From assembly GCF_014652855.1 (NCBI RefSeq), contig NZ_BMZP01000018.1:60332-98768 (forward strand): a DNA stretch of 38,437 nt. The letters run 5' to 3'. The translations under genes and the position numbers were made by a program. The DNA is from Novosphingobium pokkalii (lineage in GTDB: Bacteria; Pseudomonadota; Alphaproteobacteria; Sphingomonadales; Sphingomonadaceae). Under the pieces are notes generated by a model. That model was not told the origin of the DNA. It made no database searches and was given only the letters and a program-made list of their open reading frames with translations. Shown in pieces: positions 1 through 9,914 of the stretch. Position 1 is the stretch's first letter; each line of letters starts with the position of its first letter.

Positions 1-315
1 GCGCTTCAGCTCGAAACCGAGCTGCGCACCAATCCCGAACTGCGCGCCGAGCGGTTCGTCAGCCGCTGGAACGAGCTGTCCAACCAGGCCGATCGCCACT
101 ATGCGGCCGGCGACATCGACGCCCACAAGAGCGCGCGCACCGCCATGGCAAACATGGCGAGGAGCCTGGAGCGCGATCCGCAGCTTGAATCCCTGCTGGC
201 CAGCCGCAAGGCCCAGCTTGGCATCACCATGATGGACAGCCAGCGTAAGCTTGGCGCCCAGCTCGCGTTCGAGCACGGCCTCGATCTTGGCCGGGGACGC
301 GGCCTGGGGCTGTAG
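1..315 (+). CDS. traA: Conjugative relaxase TraA, C-terminal fragment (runs in from left edge)
   Basis: The reading frame is open from base 1 to a TAG at 313-315 and gives the last 104 residues of a protein whose start lies outside the window. The end is typical of Ti-type TraA relaxase/helicases: an arginine- and glutamate-rich helical stretch, a 'SLERDPQLESLL' motif, and a glycine/arginine-rich tail ending in 'GRGRGLGL'. In the family the N-terminal MobA/MobL relaxase nicks oriT and the central part is a RecD-like helicase; neither is visible here. It indicates that the island belongs to, or derives from, a conjugative plasmid or ICE. Family assignment rests on the tail only. Confidence 0.8.
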   Translation, partial: ALQLETELRTNPELRAERFVSRWNELSNQADRHYAAGDIDAHKSARTAMANMARSLERDPQLESLLASRKAQLGITMMDSQRKLGAQLAFEHGLDLGRGRGLGL

Positions 316-468
316 GGCAGGCCAAGGCCCGAGTCGCGGCGCCTCCACCGGTTTGCACAATCTCAAGCCGCCTCAGCAGCGTGCGCGCCGAAACGGCCAC
401 AAATCTCACCCCTTCCAGTAAGGTTCCAGCCTCTGGCATTCTGCAATTGGCAGGGTTTAGCTGCGCCC

Positions 469-879
469 ATGACCGACACAAACGACACGGAAGTGACCAC
501 CGCCCAGGCTTTTGAGGCCGTGCGGCACGAGCTCAGCCTTTTGCACAATGCCGTCGCCAATCTGACGGCGGCACGCGAGCGCATACCCGACCACACCGCC
601 GCGCTCGATGGCATCGACCGAAGTCTGGGCAATGTCCGCGCCCGGCTTGCCGCCATCGAACAGGCACCGGCGGTCTCGCTGACGCCTGCCGAAATGACGA
701 AGCAGATCAATCTCGCCGCCCAGACAGTGCGTACCGAGGACAGCCCCGGAGCCATTGCCCGATCCCTGCCGGCCAGTTGGCACGTGCCCGAGTGGATGGC
801 TGCGCGAACCATGAACATGGATCAGAGGGCCGCCGGCGAACGATTGATTGCGACGGCGCGCGGGCTAGAGCGGCCGTGA
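469..879 (+). CDS. DUF6118-like protein, apparently shortened
   Basis: 136 residues. The N-terminal half (AFEAVRHELSLLHNAV..., then 'RLAAIEQAPAVSLTP') resembles DUF6118 proteins, which are commonly encoded just after traA in alphaproteobacterial mobile elements and whose function is unknown. Family members as I recall them are clearly longer and carry a transmembrane segment before a 'LPASW..P.WMAARTM' stretch. Here that stretch follows directly after the N-terminal part (near residue 95), with no hydrophobic segment between, and the protein stops soon after 'GERLIATA'. This suggests an internal deletion plus a changed C-terminus, so the gene may be non-functional. The ATG at 469 has no strong Shine-Dalgarno sequence. 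Family assignment is from memory of the pattern. Confidence 0.6.
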   Translation: MTDTNDTEVTTAQAFEAVRHELSLLHNAVANLTAARERIPDHTAALDGIDRSLGNVRARLAAIEQAPAVSLTPAEMTKQINLAAQTVRTEDSPGAIARSLPASWHVPEWMAARTMNMDQRAAGERLIATARGLERP

Positions 880-986
880 TCGAGGATGTTCCGGAACGTT
901 TGCTTTAGAAATGTGGAATATGCCTTTCAGCCAATCTGGCCTCGTGATCTCCTCGCCATACCAGGTCAAGGAATGCGCTGCTGATC

Positions 987-3900
987 TCATTTAAGTATTG
1001 AGAACTGCTGGAACTTTACAGATCTACCATCTTCTTCAGACAATTGTTCTGCACGGATCGTCAATTGATCCGCGAATTCCGTGAGCTCCGGTTTAGTGCC
1101 GTCTGTCAGGCTTCCCTTGAGGGAGAAGCCGAAGTCGACCAGCAGGTAGATTCCGTGCCTAACACGCCTGTCCCCAATCAGATATTGATCAACAAGCTGG
1201 CTCTTAATCTTGTCCAAAAGCACATCTCGGTTCCAGCGATGAGCGAGTTTTATTTCGATAACCAAAACCGCGTGATTGCCACCCCGCAGTTCTATGCGGA
1301 GATCAGTCCGCTTCTCCCCCCTCGTTACCGTTTCCTGGGTGATCGATGCCCAACCTCGCAGTCGAGCATCCAGTTCATGTCCGAGCCAGGCGCGGAAGTC
1401 GCTTTCATCGGTCGATTTGTCGAACAGCGCCCTCCGATCGAACTCGGATCCATTCATTTCGCCACAGATTTCCGCTATTTCGGCCATGACATGCGCCAGC
1501 AAGCCATCCCCATTCGATGGCGCAATTGAACCGCACCGAGCAAATTGGGAAACGTGATCAATTGTCCAACCTTGGGGCTGATTAGCTGCGCGTGCATGGC
1601 TCACCAGCCAACGTTCGCCCCAGTCAGGGAACGCAGGCAAGATTCTGTTTTCAACAAAGCAGACCAAGGCTTGGCGACCAGCAGGGCTGTGGTCGGCACC
1701 GAGATAGCTGTCGACCAAGCGCCTGACATCCTCCAATTCGCGCCGCCGCGTAACCGTTTGCATCCCTTCGCGAGTTGGTTCGTCCTCAGCAGGGCGGACG
1801 ATATCGTGCACCAGATTTGCCAACCGCAAACGCAACTCGCTCGGCAAAGGCGTAATCGTAACTGCTTCACGGTTCCATCGACTACCCAGCAGATTTCCTA
1901 GGGCCGACAAGGCATAGAACTCGCACGTCTCGTTTCCGCGCCATACATTCTCGAGCCAATCGCACAGGCATTCGATCGATGCCACATCATGCCGGGCCCA
2001 GACCTCCAACCAGGCCAGACCGCGACGCCACTGCCCTTCATAAAGGGCTTCAAGCGCTCCCCGGCGGGCTAGAGATTGGAGGCGAAACACAAGTTCTGGG
2101 GTCGATTGAACGATGTCTGCCAAGGGCCGTATGTCGACCCGGCACATCGTGGTATTGCGCTCGGCCCAATCGAGCAATGCGGACGCAACAGTTGATTGCA
2201 GATTCACCGGCTGCTTGTGCAGTTTCCAAAGCGGCGGGTTCGAATGCTCAGGCTCAAACTTGGCTCGTCGCGACAGTTCTGCGATCACTTCTGACATCGC
2301 GACTTTCGACCAGAGGACCAAGTCAGTGGCGGCAATCGCCTCAGCCCAGACCGGGCTGTCGTCGCTGTCCCAAAGATCTTGTTGAATTGCCGCTCGCCGA
2401 ACCGAATCCGCTAACCCGCGAACAAATTTTGGATCTGCTTCGTAAAGCCAACGAAAACCGACATCGTTCAGCCAGACAATCTCTGATCGATACGTGATGT
2501 CGGGCGAAATCTTGCTGACCCAGCGACCAGCTGCGTTAATAAGTATTCTGCCGAAAATAGAGCCCTTGCGCCTCACAAAATCCTCACGACTGAGCTTCTC
2601 GTCGCGATCACCGAAGATAAAATGAAATGCAAGATTCCAGTCATCTCCCTGGTTCAGCCTGCGCCAATTTCGAACGAGCGCCCAGCTCCAGGCCAAATTC
2701 TCGCGCAAGCCTCCAAGAACAGACCTCAGCTTGAACCGGATGTGCCACCAATCGTTGTAGGTGTATCGAAACCACAACCGTCGCACCCAACCAAATGGGC
2801 GCCAGCGCACCGTTTTCAGCGTCGGCCAATCGATGCCCGACCTTTGACGAACTGCCCTGCGCGCAAGTTGGAAACAGATTTTGCGATGTGTCATCCTCGA
2901 CACCGGACGGATCCATCGCATCAACAGGTCAGCCCAGATTTCACGGAGTTCGGCACTTGACTGCACATACTCACGCAGGGCGAACGCGATATCGGCAAAC
3001 CTCGCGTCATGATCCTCGCCCCACACACCGCTCAACATGCTCTGAAGGCCAACAAGGGGATGGTGAGTCTGGTTGGAATTGACGGCCGCCACGATTAATC
3101 GCTGCCGAACAGTGGCCGACCGGCGCAGCGCCATAGACAACTCGCCCCATTCTTCTTTGTCGCGATCGAGCCTCGAATACCTGCTGGCGTTGAAGCACCA
3201 ACAGATACTCTCGATGCGAACAGCGTCCGGCTGCTCAACGACGGAGCGAGCGATGGAAGCGCAAAGTCCGTCGAAAAGCAGGCTGGCTCGGGATGTCTTT
3301 TCCGGGGCTTTGTGGCCGAAATGAATTGAAGGTCGGGTCCTCCAACACAGACTTTCGAACCCTTCGATCAGCAGGGGCAAATCGGCAAGGGGGGCACGTT
3401 CGGAAAGCGCGACAAAGACATCCCCATCGCGCGCGAATTCACGCCCTCCGACCTGCGCCAGCAGTCGCAGCATTGTTTCGAGCGAAATGGCATGCGGGTA
3501 CGCAGCACCGATCAGACGGATGCGAGCATCGTCTTCTCGCTGCGAACGGTGATCTGAATGATCCTTCCCGAACTGCGGGGCTCCCCATGCAAGCATGGTT
3601 TCGCAAGTCCGACGAAGATGATCCCCCGTCCCGCAGGCGATCAGAGCGCGAACTGCATACGCCCTGATTTCGGCAGGAGTGAATGCGTCACCGCAAACCT
3701 GCTCCAGCCAATCGGCGGCCGAAGCATATTTTCCCATGCGTACGATCTGAAGCAGGTGGAGCTTAGCTTCACGGGCAACTGGAACGCTCGTCAGGAGATG
3801 AACTACGGTCGATTCCAGGTCGGCGGCCGCAAAGCGCGCCAAAGCAGCGTTGGGGAAGTAGAAGCCACCTGACAGATTTCGATGTGTTTGGCTCACATGC

Positions 3901-5261
3901 TGCTCGAGCGCCGCGATACGATCCCCAACTGCCAAGGTACGGGGATCACCGTCCTCGATCAGGAACTCAGGACCGGTTTTAGTCAGCCAGCGCAAAATCC
4001 GTTGATCGCTCGCGGCTAGCCACGCGAGCATCGGCCCGAAGGGCTGAGCGACAAACCGAACGCCAAATGACTCGCTGCCGAATGCTTCAGTTATTTTGGT
4101 TGTTGGCAGATGATCGAGCATCGACTCCAGGTACTGAGCAGCGAGCATTGCTTCTATCTCGGGGCGATAGAACCGCACGGATCCACGTCCTGCAGGTGTA
4201 AACAATGGCGTTGCCAGCATCTGTCGAAGTTGTAGTGGCGATGCTGAAACGGGACCTTGCTCCAATAGCGACCTTGCATCGAGGGCGCCGGGGACAGGAG
4301 TGTCGAAGCTGATGTCCCGCAGTTGCATTACTGTTAGCGCAAACGCCAGGAACCGTGCGACTCCCAGCGCTTCGATCGGCACCATTTCCGTTCTACTGCG
4401 ACTGTCCGGACGGTCCGCCAAGCGCCGTCGAACCGAAGCATTGAGGACGGCTGACCGTGACGACAGTTGCAAGACCAGCCCCGTCTTGTCCTCATTGGCA
4501 AAATAGACGGTGGCCAAATGGACAACATCCATTGGCGTGCGCACTTCATCCCACAGCTGATGTTCATCGAGCGCCTCGAGAAAGCCGTCGGGCTCCCCTT
4601 GCGCGGCAGCGAGCAACTTGACACGCGGGATGTCCAAAGCCGCAAAGCTTACATTCCGCAAGACCTTTGAATTGTCGGATGGCATATCCTCGCTTCGAGC
4701 AGCGGCGCCGACACGTGATGCGAATGACGAAATGTGGGTCTGTTCGGTTTCGCTGTACCACTCGCTGCCGCGGCAAGAAACGACAACACGTGTGCGCCCT
4801 ATTCGCGATCCAATGGCACGCTCGAGTGCGTTTAGTGCATCGCGCAGAGGTTCGGATTTTTCTCCTTTGGGAAGCTTTGCCTCATCCACCGAGTCCAGGA
4901 AGAATACCGCATCTTCGTCTCTTGCTTTCCAGGTTCGGAACGCAGCTTCCTGTTCGGGCGCCTCGAACGCAGTTTCGAGCGATCCGCTGCACATACGTTC
5001 GATGCGAAAATAGAATGCGAATCGGCCAATGCGAGCCAGGCGATCAACTTGGGCCCGAAACTCATAGGATTTGCCCGAACCGGCTTCGGCCAAAAGAGCA
5101 ACGACGCGGTGTGACAACAGCCAATCCCAGTCACGCGTCTCCTCCCTGCTTGCAAGGACGTCTGCCCACAACTCATCTGCATCTGGCCTGCCGAGCTGTT
5201 CGAAAGGAACAAACCGACGATCGATCTCGATGAAGTCTTTTGGAGTTAGAGCCGTGATCAT
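987..5261 (-). CDS. Large STAND/NACHT-like NTPase with C-terminal PD-(D/E)XK-like nuclease domain
   Basis: 1424 residues. A P-loop AEAGSGKS (residues 58-65), a Walker B strand VFFLDSVDEA (119-128) and a sensor-like 'VVVSCRG' strand (near 160) define an N-terminal NTPase of the NACHT/STAND type. The central 1,100 residues are helical, rich in Trp, Arg and Leu, with no motif I recognise; they look like a repeat solenoid. The last 110 residues hold D1320, then EIK at 1336-1338 in a hydrophobic strand, then a 'QLVDQYL' helix (about 1355), the pattern of PD-(D/E)XK nucleases. Architecture and setting suggest an anti-phage effector with solenoid sensing, NTPase switch and nuclease output; this is inference. 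It lies 157 bp downstream of the HNH-NTPase gene on the same strand. Only the ATG at 5261 suits the domain start, but its Shine-Dalgarno sequence is weak. Confidence 0.75.
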   Translation of the reverse strand: MITALTPKDFIEIDRRFVPFEQLGRPDADELWADVLASREETRDWDWLLSHRVVALLAEAGSGKSYEFRAQVDRLARIGRFAFYFRIERMCSGSLETAFEAPEQEAAFRTWKARDEDAVFFLDSVDEAKLPKGEKSEPLRDALNALERAIGSRIGRTRVVVSCRGSEWYSETEQTHISSFASRVGAAARSEDMPSDNSKVLRNVSFAALDIPRVKLLAAAQGEPDGFLEALDEHQLWDEVRTPMDVVHLATVYFANEDKTGLVLQLSSRSAVLNASVRRRLADRPDSRSRTEMVPIEALGVARFLAFALTVMQLRDISFDTPVPGALDARSLLEQGPVSASPLQLRQMLATPLFTPAGRGSVRFYRPEIEAMLAAQYLESMLDHLPTTKITEAFGSESFGVRFVAQPFGPMLAWLAASDQRILRWLTKTGPEFLIEDGDPRTLAVGDRIAALEQHVSQTHRNLSGGFYFPNAALARFAAADLESTVVHLLTSVPVAREAKLHLLQIVRMGKYASAADWLEQVCGDAFTPAEIRAYAVRALIACGTGDHLRRTCETMLAWGAPQFGKDHSDHRSQREDDARIRLIGAAYPHAISLETMLRLLAQVGGREFARDGDVFVALSERAPLADLPLLIEGFESLCWRTRPSIHFGHKAPEKTSRASLLFDGLCASIARSVVEQPDAVRIESICWCFNASRYSRLDRDKEEWGELSMALRRSATVRQRLIVAAVNSNQTHHPLVGLQSMLSGVWGEDHDARFADIAFALREYVQSSAELREIWADLLMRWIRPVSRMTHRKICFQLARRAVRQRSGIDWPTLKTVRWRPFGWVRRLWFRYTYNDWWHIRFKLRSVLGGLRENLAWSWALVRNWRRLNQGDDWNLAFHFIFGDRDEKLSREDFVRRKGSIFGRILINAAGRWVSKISPDITYRSEIVWLNDVGFRWLYEADPKFVRGLADSVRRAAIQQDLWDSDDSPVWAEAIAATDLVLWSKVAMSEVIAELSRRAKFEPEHSNPPLWKLHKQPVNLQSTVASALLDWAERNTTMCRVDIRPLADIVQSTPELVFRLQSLARRGALEALYEGQWRRGLAWLEVWARHDVASIECLCDWLENVWRGNETCEFYALSALGNLLGSRWNREAVTITPLPSELRLRLANLVHDIVRPAEDEPTREGMQTVTRRRELEDVRRLVDSYLGADHSPAGRQALVCFVENRILPAFPDWGERWLVSHARAANQPQGWTIDHVSQFARCGSIAPSNGDGLLAHVMAEIAEICGEMNGSEFDRRALFDKSTDESDFRAWLGHELDARLRGWASITQETVTRGEKRTDLRIELRGGNHAVLVIEIKLAHRWNRDVLLDKIKSQLVDQYLIGDRRVRHGIYLLVDFGFSLKGSLTDGTKPELTEFADQLTIRAEQLSEEDGRSVKFQQFSILK

Positions 5262-5418
5262 GACGGAGCGGGCTTACCTCGAGGCAGTTTAATGAACTCT
5301 TCGGTTTGGCTGAGAGGAGAATTTTGGGAGAAACCGGGCTTTGGAGAAAGCATCAAGAATCCTGTCATCCCCACGTCAGCCTGTTCCCTCGGTAGTCGGT
5401 CGCGCCAATTCATGTCAC

Positions 5419-8298
5419 CTATGCAAGCGGTTCTAGCAGCTTGGGAGACGGAACCGAGGATTTTTGGAACTGTTCACGCAATCGCCTCGCTACCTCGCCG
5501 ATCGCATCCTTTCGATTGATCGCGATCTGCACGAGAAACGCCGCTGTCTGACGTGCCTTTGCTTTGCTTTGCAGGGCATTGGCCCAGCCAACCTCGGCCG
5601 TCCTTGCATCAATCGCCGCGAACATCTGTTCGAAGCCCACGTGATCGAATTGCCTGACCGTGCGAAGGAACAGCAGGGGCTCGTCATACCAACTTGAATG
5701 CTTTTGAGACAGGCTCGTGGCCGCGTTCTTCAGGTGTGGCGCAAGGAACGCGTGTATTAATTCGGCGTGATTTTTCGCGAACTTGGCCATGAGAATCGTG
5801 GCCCAGTCCCAGGCGAATGTATGGCCGTTTGAAATTCCGATTACGCGTCCCGAGCGAATGAATTCGATGGCGTAGTCGAAGGCAATGTAGGCGAGCCGTG
5901 GCGTGAGAGTCCGAAGCTCAGAATTGTGCCGAGCGAGCATCGCGGCAATTGCGTGCTTGCCGGCCGTGGATATCCCACAAATTGAAAGGAAGACGTCGGC
6001 GTCGTGAAACAGGTTATCGAGGTGGTCGGCGAGGGTCGCCTCGATCACTAGCCAGTCGATCCTGTTGACGATGTTCGAGAAGCGCTTCTGGTCTACTTTC
6101 CTGATGAAGAGCAGAAAGCCTGCAGCATTCTGGAAATCCCTTAAAGAGCATTTTGAGACGGCCGCCGCGAGATCTTCGTCATGCCATACTTCGGCAAGTA
6201 GGCGACCCGCTTCTCGCATTTCGAGGGTAGGTGCTTCACGTCCCTTGTACAGGCCTAGCGGATCATGGAGCCTGAGGACATGCCAGAAAATGTCATTCAT
6301 TTCATGGAATGTCTGGAACGGGTCGACGGTCATGCGCTGCGCTGTTCGCGCGGAAAAGATCTTGAGCAAGTCGAGGGCAAAGCGCCGGTCATGATAAGAA
6401 AGGTGCGCGCAAAGCTTGGCAAACGACGACAGGTAAGCATCATCGGGCCATTTGGCGGCAAGGCGACGGAGGCTGTCCTTGTCGAGACGTGCGACAAACC
6501 GTTCGTTCCAGGTAGCGAAAGTCGGGCTCGATACGTGCGATACAAGCTCGCTCATCGCGAAAACTTGGTCCGGCGTCACGGCAGAAAGCTTGTCCGCCAG
6601 CTTATGCAGATCGATCTTGCTGGCTATTCGCCCGGAAAGGGACCCGTCCTTCATCGACAACTGGCCGAGTAGGAATCCAGCTCCATATGCGGACTCACCC
6701 TCGGCCTCATCGATCCAGTTTGACAACGTCTGGCCGTCGTCGCGGATTATCGCCGCCACCCAGGCATCGTAGTAACACTGCAGCTCAGAAAGTAGCAGGC
6801 ACGCGTGGTTACGCTGTTCCTCTCCCGCCTGCGTCCAGCATTCGGCTATGATCGCGTCCAACAGTTCACGTTTGACGAGGCCATCGAACCGCCAGTTCCT
6901 CGTGCCCAGTCGAAGCTCCTGCAGAAGGTTGCGCAGGCCGATGAGCGTCCGGCAGTCATCGGAAATCAGTCTGTTGACGAGCGCAGCCAGGGCGTCAGTG
7001 TCCGTTGCTTCACAGGCCAATACCAAGAGCTGCTTCAAGATTACCGCAGCAAACCTTTGGTGCGGGGTACGCAAATCCTCATGACTCAAGACGAGCCTGT
7101 TCTTGATTAGCCAGTCTAGCGCGCTGTCGATCGCTTCGGCGACGATTGGCGCCTGCATTTCGGCGAGCAGGCTGGTAATGTCGCTTCGTGACGCCCGTTC
7201 GTCCCTGGTGAGAATCTGCCGCGCGGCTATCGCGGCGAGAACCAGGTCCGCCCTGACACTGCGTGCGGAGGACGCGGCGGCGTCTGCACGGGTCCATCCA
7301 CCTCCCAGAATGAAGCAGAATTGCCATGGAATTTCGGCCCTTTCAGCTGCGTCCAACCTTGCGTCGAAGGATTCCTCGAAGGGCTTGTCACCGATGTTCG
7401 GATCGACTCTGCGAACCACCTCAAGGGTCGCGTCGCGACGGGTGCGCAATGCCTTTGCGATCGTCCGTACTGCGCGCCGTGCGTCGAGATAGGTAGTCCC
7501 TGCTGCATCCCCTTTCTGTTGGGCGGCGTTGAAAGTGCAAAGGAGCATCGCGCCCGAATGCGTCGCCTGCTCTGCGGCCGCGAGAATGTGCTCCGGTGTG
7601 AGGTGAGCATCGTCCACGACGTAGAGAGCCAACGTCTGTGTCTGATCGAACTTGAACTCCTCGACCTTTGGGTTCCGGGCGCGGAAGACCTTCCAGCCCT
7701 TCTTCTGGAAATGCGAGGCAACTTGCATGACGCAGACGGACTTTCCAGCACCCGGCTCGCCAAAAAGCCGTGCCGAATAGGCACGTTCGAGATCCCGGGC
7801 AAGCAGCGAAGTCTCCACCAGTTCCGGGCATGCTGCGGCATCGGCCGGCCCAAGGGGGCGCCCCATTAGCGCGGGCTGGAGATCGCGCTTGTGTTCGAAC
7901 TCCAGTTCTTCCCAGATGGCGCTATGATCGCCTGAAGCAAGCTGTAGGGTTCCTGGGCGCTCTGAGTGGCGCGCCTCGTGCCGCTGCTTCATCAATCTCA
8001 GCTGCGCAACGGAATAGCAGCCCTCATCGTCGTCAATGACAGTGTGATGGTCGCCACAAAGGAGGAGCAGATTATCGTACGAGCGCCGTTCCTCGTTCGA
8101 CATCGCGTCGTTGAATCGCTTGCCATCGGGTAAGGCGGCTTCGATGTGGCAGATTCGGCCGATCATCGTCTTCTCGCGGGTCACGAGTACGGTGGAACAG
8201 CCAGGGAAGGCGCATCTATTGCCCGATCGCAGGTACAATTCTCGCCTGACCTCGGATGTCGGCCGCAATCTTCGTGGAGTTTCCTTGGTTACTTTCAT
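5419..8298 (-). CDS. HNH endonuclease fused to P-loop NTPase
   Basis: 959 residues. The N-terminus is an HNH nuclease: C29 and C34 form the first zinc knuckle, H51 follows in 'RICHIEAA', N76 lies in 'YDNLLLLC', and C81-x2-H84 closes the fold. A second module starts near residue 140 with P-loop GEPGAGKS (180-187) and a Walker B-like 'LYVVDDAH' (225-232), followed by helical, probably repeat-like sequence to the C-terminus. The predicted role is a nucleotide-switched DNase, probably in phage defence; this is inferred from architecture and from the neighbouring second nuclease-NTPase. The gap to that gene is 157 bp, compatible with one transcript. The start at 8298 is the only ATG before the HNH motif; the upstream sequence is AT-rich with a weak ribosome binding site. 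Confidence 0.78.
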   Translation of the reverse strand: MKVTKETPRRLRPTSEVRRELYLRSGNRCAFPGCSTVLVTREKTMIGRICHIEAALPDGKRFNDAMSNEERRSYDNLLLLCGDHHTVIDDDEGCYSVAQLRLMKQRHEARHSERPGTLQLASGDHSAIWEELEFEHKRDLQPALMGRPLGPADAAACPELVETSLLARDLERAYSARLFGEPGAGKSVCVMQVASHFQKKGWKVFRARNPKVEEFKFDQTQTLALYVVDDAHLTPEHILAAAEQATHSGAMLLCTFNAAQQKGDAAGTTYLDARRAVRTIAKALRTRRDATLEVVRRVDPNIGDKPFEESFDARLDAAERAEIPWQFCFILGGGWTRADAAASSARSVRADLVLAAIAARQILTRDERASRSDITSLLAEMQAPIVAEAIDSALDWLIKNRLVLSHEDLRTPHQRFAAVILKQLLVLACEATDTDALAALVNRLISDDCRTLIGLRNLLQELRLGTRNWRFDGLVKRELLDAIIAECWTQAGEEQRNHACLLLSELQCYYDAWVAAIIRDDGQTLSNWIDEAEGESAYGAGFLLGQLSMKDGSLSGRIASKIDLHKLADKLSAVTPDQVFAMSELVSHVSSPTFATWNERFVARLDKDSLRRLAAKWPDDAYLSSFAKLCAHLSYHDRRFALDLLKIFSARTAQRMTVDPFQTFHEMNDIFWHVLRLHDPLGLYKGREAPTLEMREAGRLLAEVWHDEDLAAAVSKCSLRDFQNAAGFLLFIRKVDQKRFSNIVNRIDWLVIEATLADHLDNLFHDADVFLSICGISTAGKHAIAAMLARHNSELRTLTPRLAYIAFDYAIEFIRSGRVIGISNGHTFAWDWATILMAKFAKNHAELIHAFLAPHLKNAATSLSQKHSSWYDEPLLFLRTVRQFDHVGFEQMFAAIDARTAEVGWANALQSKAKARQTAAFLVQIAINRKDAIGEVARRLREQFQKSSVPSPKLLEPLA

Positions 8299-8699
8299 TT
8301 GTTAAAAATATCCGGCAGAAGGAGTTTTACCAGCTAATTAAATCCATTCGCACTCTTGGCAGGAGTTTGCCGTTCTGCAATCTCTACCCAGACGCCATCG
8401 GCAGACTTTAAACATACGACCGCTTCTGAAGGGCCAGCTTGAGGTTGAGAAAGACTGCAACGGCGGCAGCACCCGAACAGATACTGCCGTCCACCTAGTA
8501 TGGCGATAACGTACGGATCCGACCAAAGCTGCCGGACAAAAAGCACCCTCAAAGCCAATATCCACAGGATCATTCGCGGTTTTCGAAAGAAGGCGTTTGT
8601 CCATCCACAACGCAACAGATAGAAAATTCTTCAAATCATGAGCTAATCATCTCAGTGATCATACAAATATACAGTGAGAGATTGAGGGGATACTGCGAT
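8299..8699. other. Divergent intergenic region between HNH-NTPase and DUF3800 gene
   Basis: About 400 bases that must hold the promoters of both divergent units. Two TTG-started minus-strand frames of 93 and 98 codons (8334-8615 and 8338-8634) overlap each other, lack ribosome binding sites and match nothing I know, so I do not call them. The sequence is AT-richer near 8600-8690. A purine-rich GAGGGG at 8684-8689 is the probable ribosome binding site of the DUF3800 gene. Confidence 0.5.
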
Positions 8700-9848
8700 A
8701 TGGAACTAACTTCCGCGCAATCGGATTGCTCCCCCTCTCGTCCTGTCACCTATTACATCGATGAGAGTGGAAACACCGGCGACCTGATCACGGCAAGGGT
8801 CGAAACCTACGGCAAGGAGCAGCGCATGTTCACGCTTGCCGCCGTGGGCTGCGATCTGGACCAGCCGTTCAAGGACCGGTTCGATGCCCTCAAGGCGGCC
8901 CATCGCATCCAGTCTGCGGAAGTGAAGTCCAGGCAGGCCTATGACCGGCCTCACTTCGTGTCCGGCCTCCTCGATCTGCTGGAGGAGCGCGGCTGCCCGA
9001 TCTTCATAGAGGCCGTGGACAAGCACTATTTCGTCATCGCTAACATCATGGATCGGATCGTTGTGCCCTACGTTGGGGCATGCGACGTTCAGCCACGCAC
9101 GCTCTGGATGAAAGGGGTGATGGCGGATCACATGGCGATCTACGGGCCGCCTGAGTTGGCCCAGGCCTTCATCGCCTGTTGTCAGAGCCGGGACTACGTC
9201 GAGGTCCGCGACTTCTACAAGCAGGTCATCCGCTGGGCCCAGTCATGTCGGCTTCCCACCGAAGGTGTGGCCGATGCCTTCGTCCGCTTCACCCGCGACA
9301 GCCTCAAGGATTTTCGGAAGCTCCCAAAGGCAAGGGCGGTGGAACGCGCGCTGCCCATCCCCGACACCTCACAAAAGGGAAAGCTCCTCTGGGTCCTGCC
9401 GAACCTGACGTCCTTCACCCACATCTATGCCCGGATCAACCGCTTCCTTGAAAAGCAGGTGTCGGACGTGACGCTGTTCCATGACGAGCAGCTGCAATTC
9501 GGGGACATCCTGCTTCATAACAAGATGGTGATGGAGGCCTTCAACGATAAGGACGTGATTCCTCCGCTCAAGACCGCGGATTTCCAATTCTCGGCATCTG
9601 CGAAGTTGGAGTTCCTGCGCTCCCACGATTCCATTGGCATCCAGATCGCCGATGTCCTTGCCGGCTTTGTCGCACGATACATCCAGGATGCAGTCTGGGG
9701 CGGAATGGCGATGGATGCTGGCAGGATGTCCATTTTCAGCCGCCTTGTAACAGCTGGCGTGCGCGAGCAGGGAACCGGGGTGAACATCGTGGCCCCGAAG
9801 AGCCTGGTCCGCCTTCTCGGTATAGCCCCGCGAGCAAATTATTCATAA
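8700..9848 (+). CDS. DUF3800 domain protein
   Basis: 382 residues from the ATG at 8700, chosen over an in-frame ATG at 8655 because GAGGGG lies 10 bases upstream and because DUF3800 proteins begin close to the 'YYIDESGN' motif (residues 18-25 here). D21 and E22 of that motif are the usual conserved acidic residues. Further family marks are 'LFHDEQ' (near 260) and 'IGIQIADVLAG' (near 311-322). DUF3800 is thought to have an RNase H-like fold, and members recur in mobile and defence regions; activity is not established to my knowledge. It sits 66 bp before the radical SAM gene on the same strand and may be the first gene of that cassette. Confidence 0.85.
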   Translation: MELTSAQSDCSPSRPVTYYIDESGNTGDLITARVETYGKEQRMFTLAAVGCDLDQPFKDRFDALKAAHRIQSAEVKSRQAYDRPHFVSGLLDLLEERGCPIFIEAVDKHYFVIANIMDRIVVPYVGACDVQPRTLWMKGVMADHMAIYGPPELAQAFIACCQSRDYVEVRDFYKQVIRWAQSCRLPTEGVADAFVRFTRDSLKDFRKLPKARAVERALPIPDTSQKGKLLWVLPNLTSFTHIYARINRFLEKQVSDVTLFHDEQLQFGDILLHNKMVMEAFNDKDVIPPLKTADFQFSASAKLEFLRSHDSIGIQIADVLAGFVARYIQDAVWGGMAMDAGRMSIFSRLVTAGVREQGTGVNIVAPKSLVRLLGIAPRANYS

Positions 9849-9914
9849 CCATCTATTCAGAGTTAGGAATATTCCATTTCTGGAAGGAATGAACAGCGTG
9901 TTGGGGAGGAAGCT

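Noticed and set aside
888..897. Palindrome GTTCCGGAAC downstream of the DUF6118-like gene
   Set aside because: Too short and isolated to support an operator or a terminator.
987..5261. Calling the large NTPase an Avs protein
   Set aside because: The nuclease-like domain is at the C-terminus and no TPR-like sensor pattern could be confirmed; a profile search would be needed.
8334..8634. Two TTG-started minus-strand frames between the HNH-NTPase and DUF3800 genes
   Set aside because: No ribosome binding site, they overlap each other and match no family; left as intergenic.
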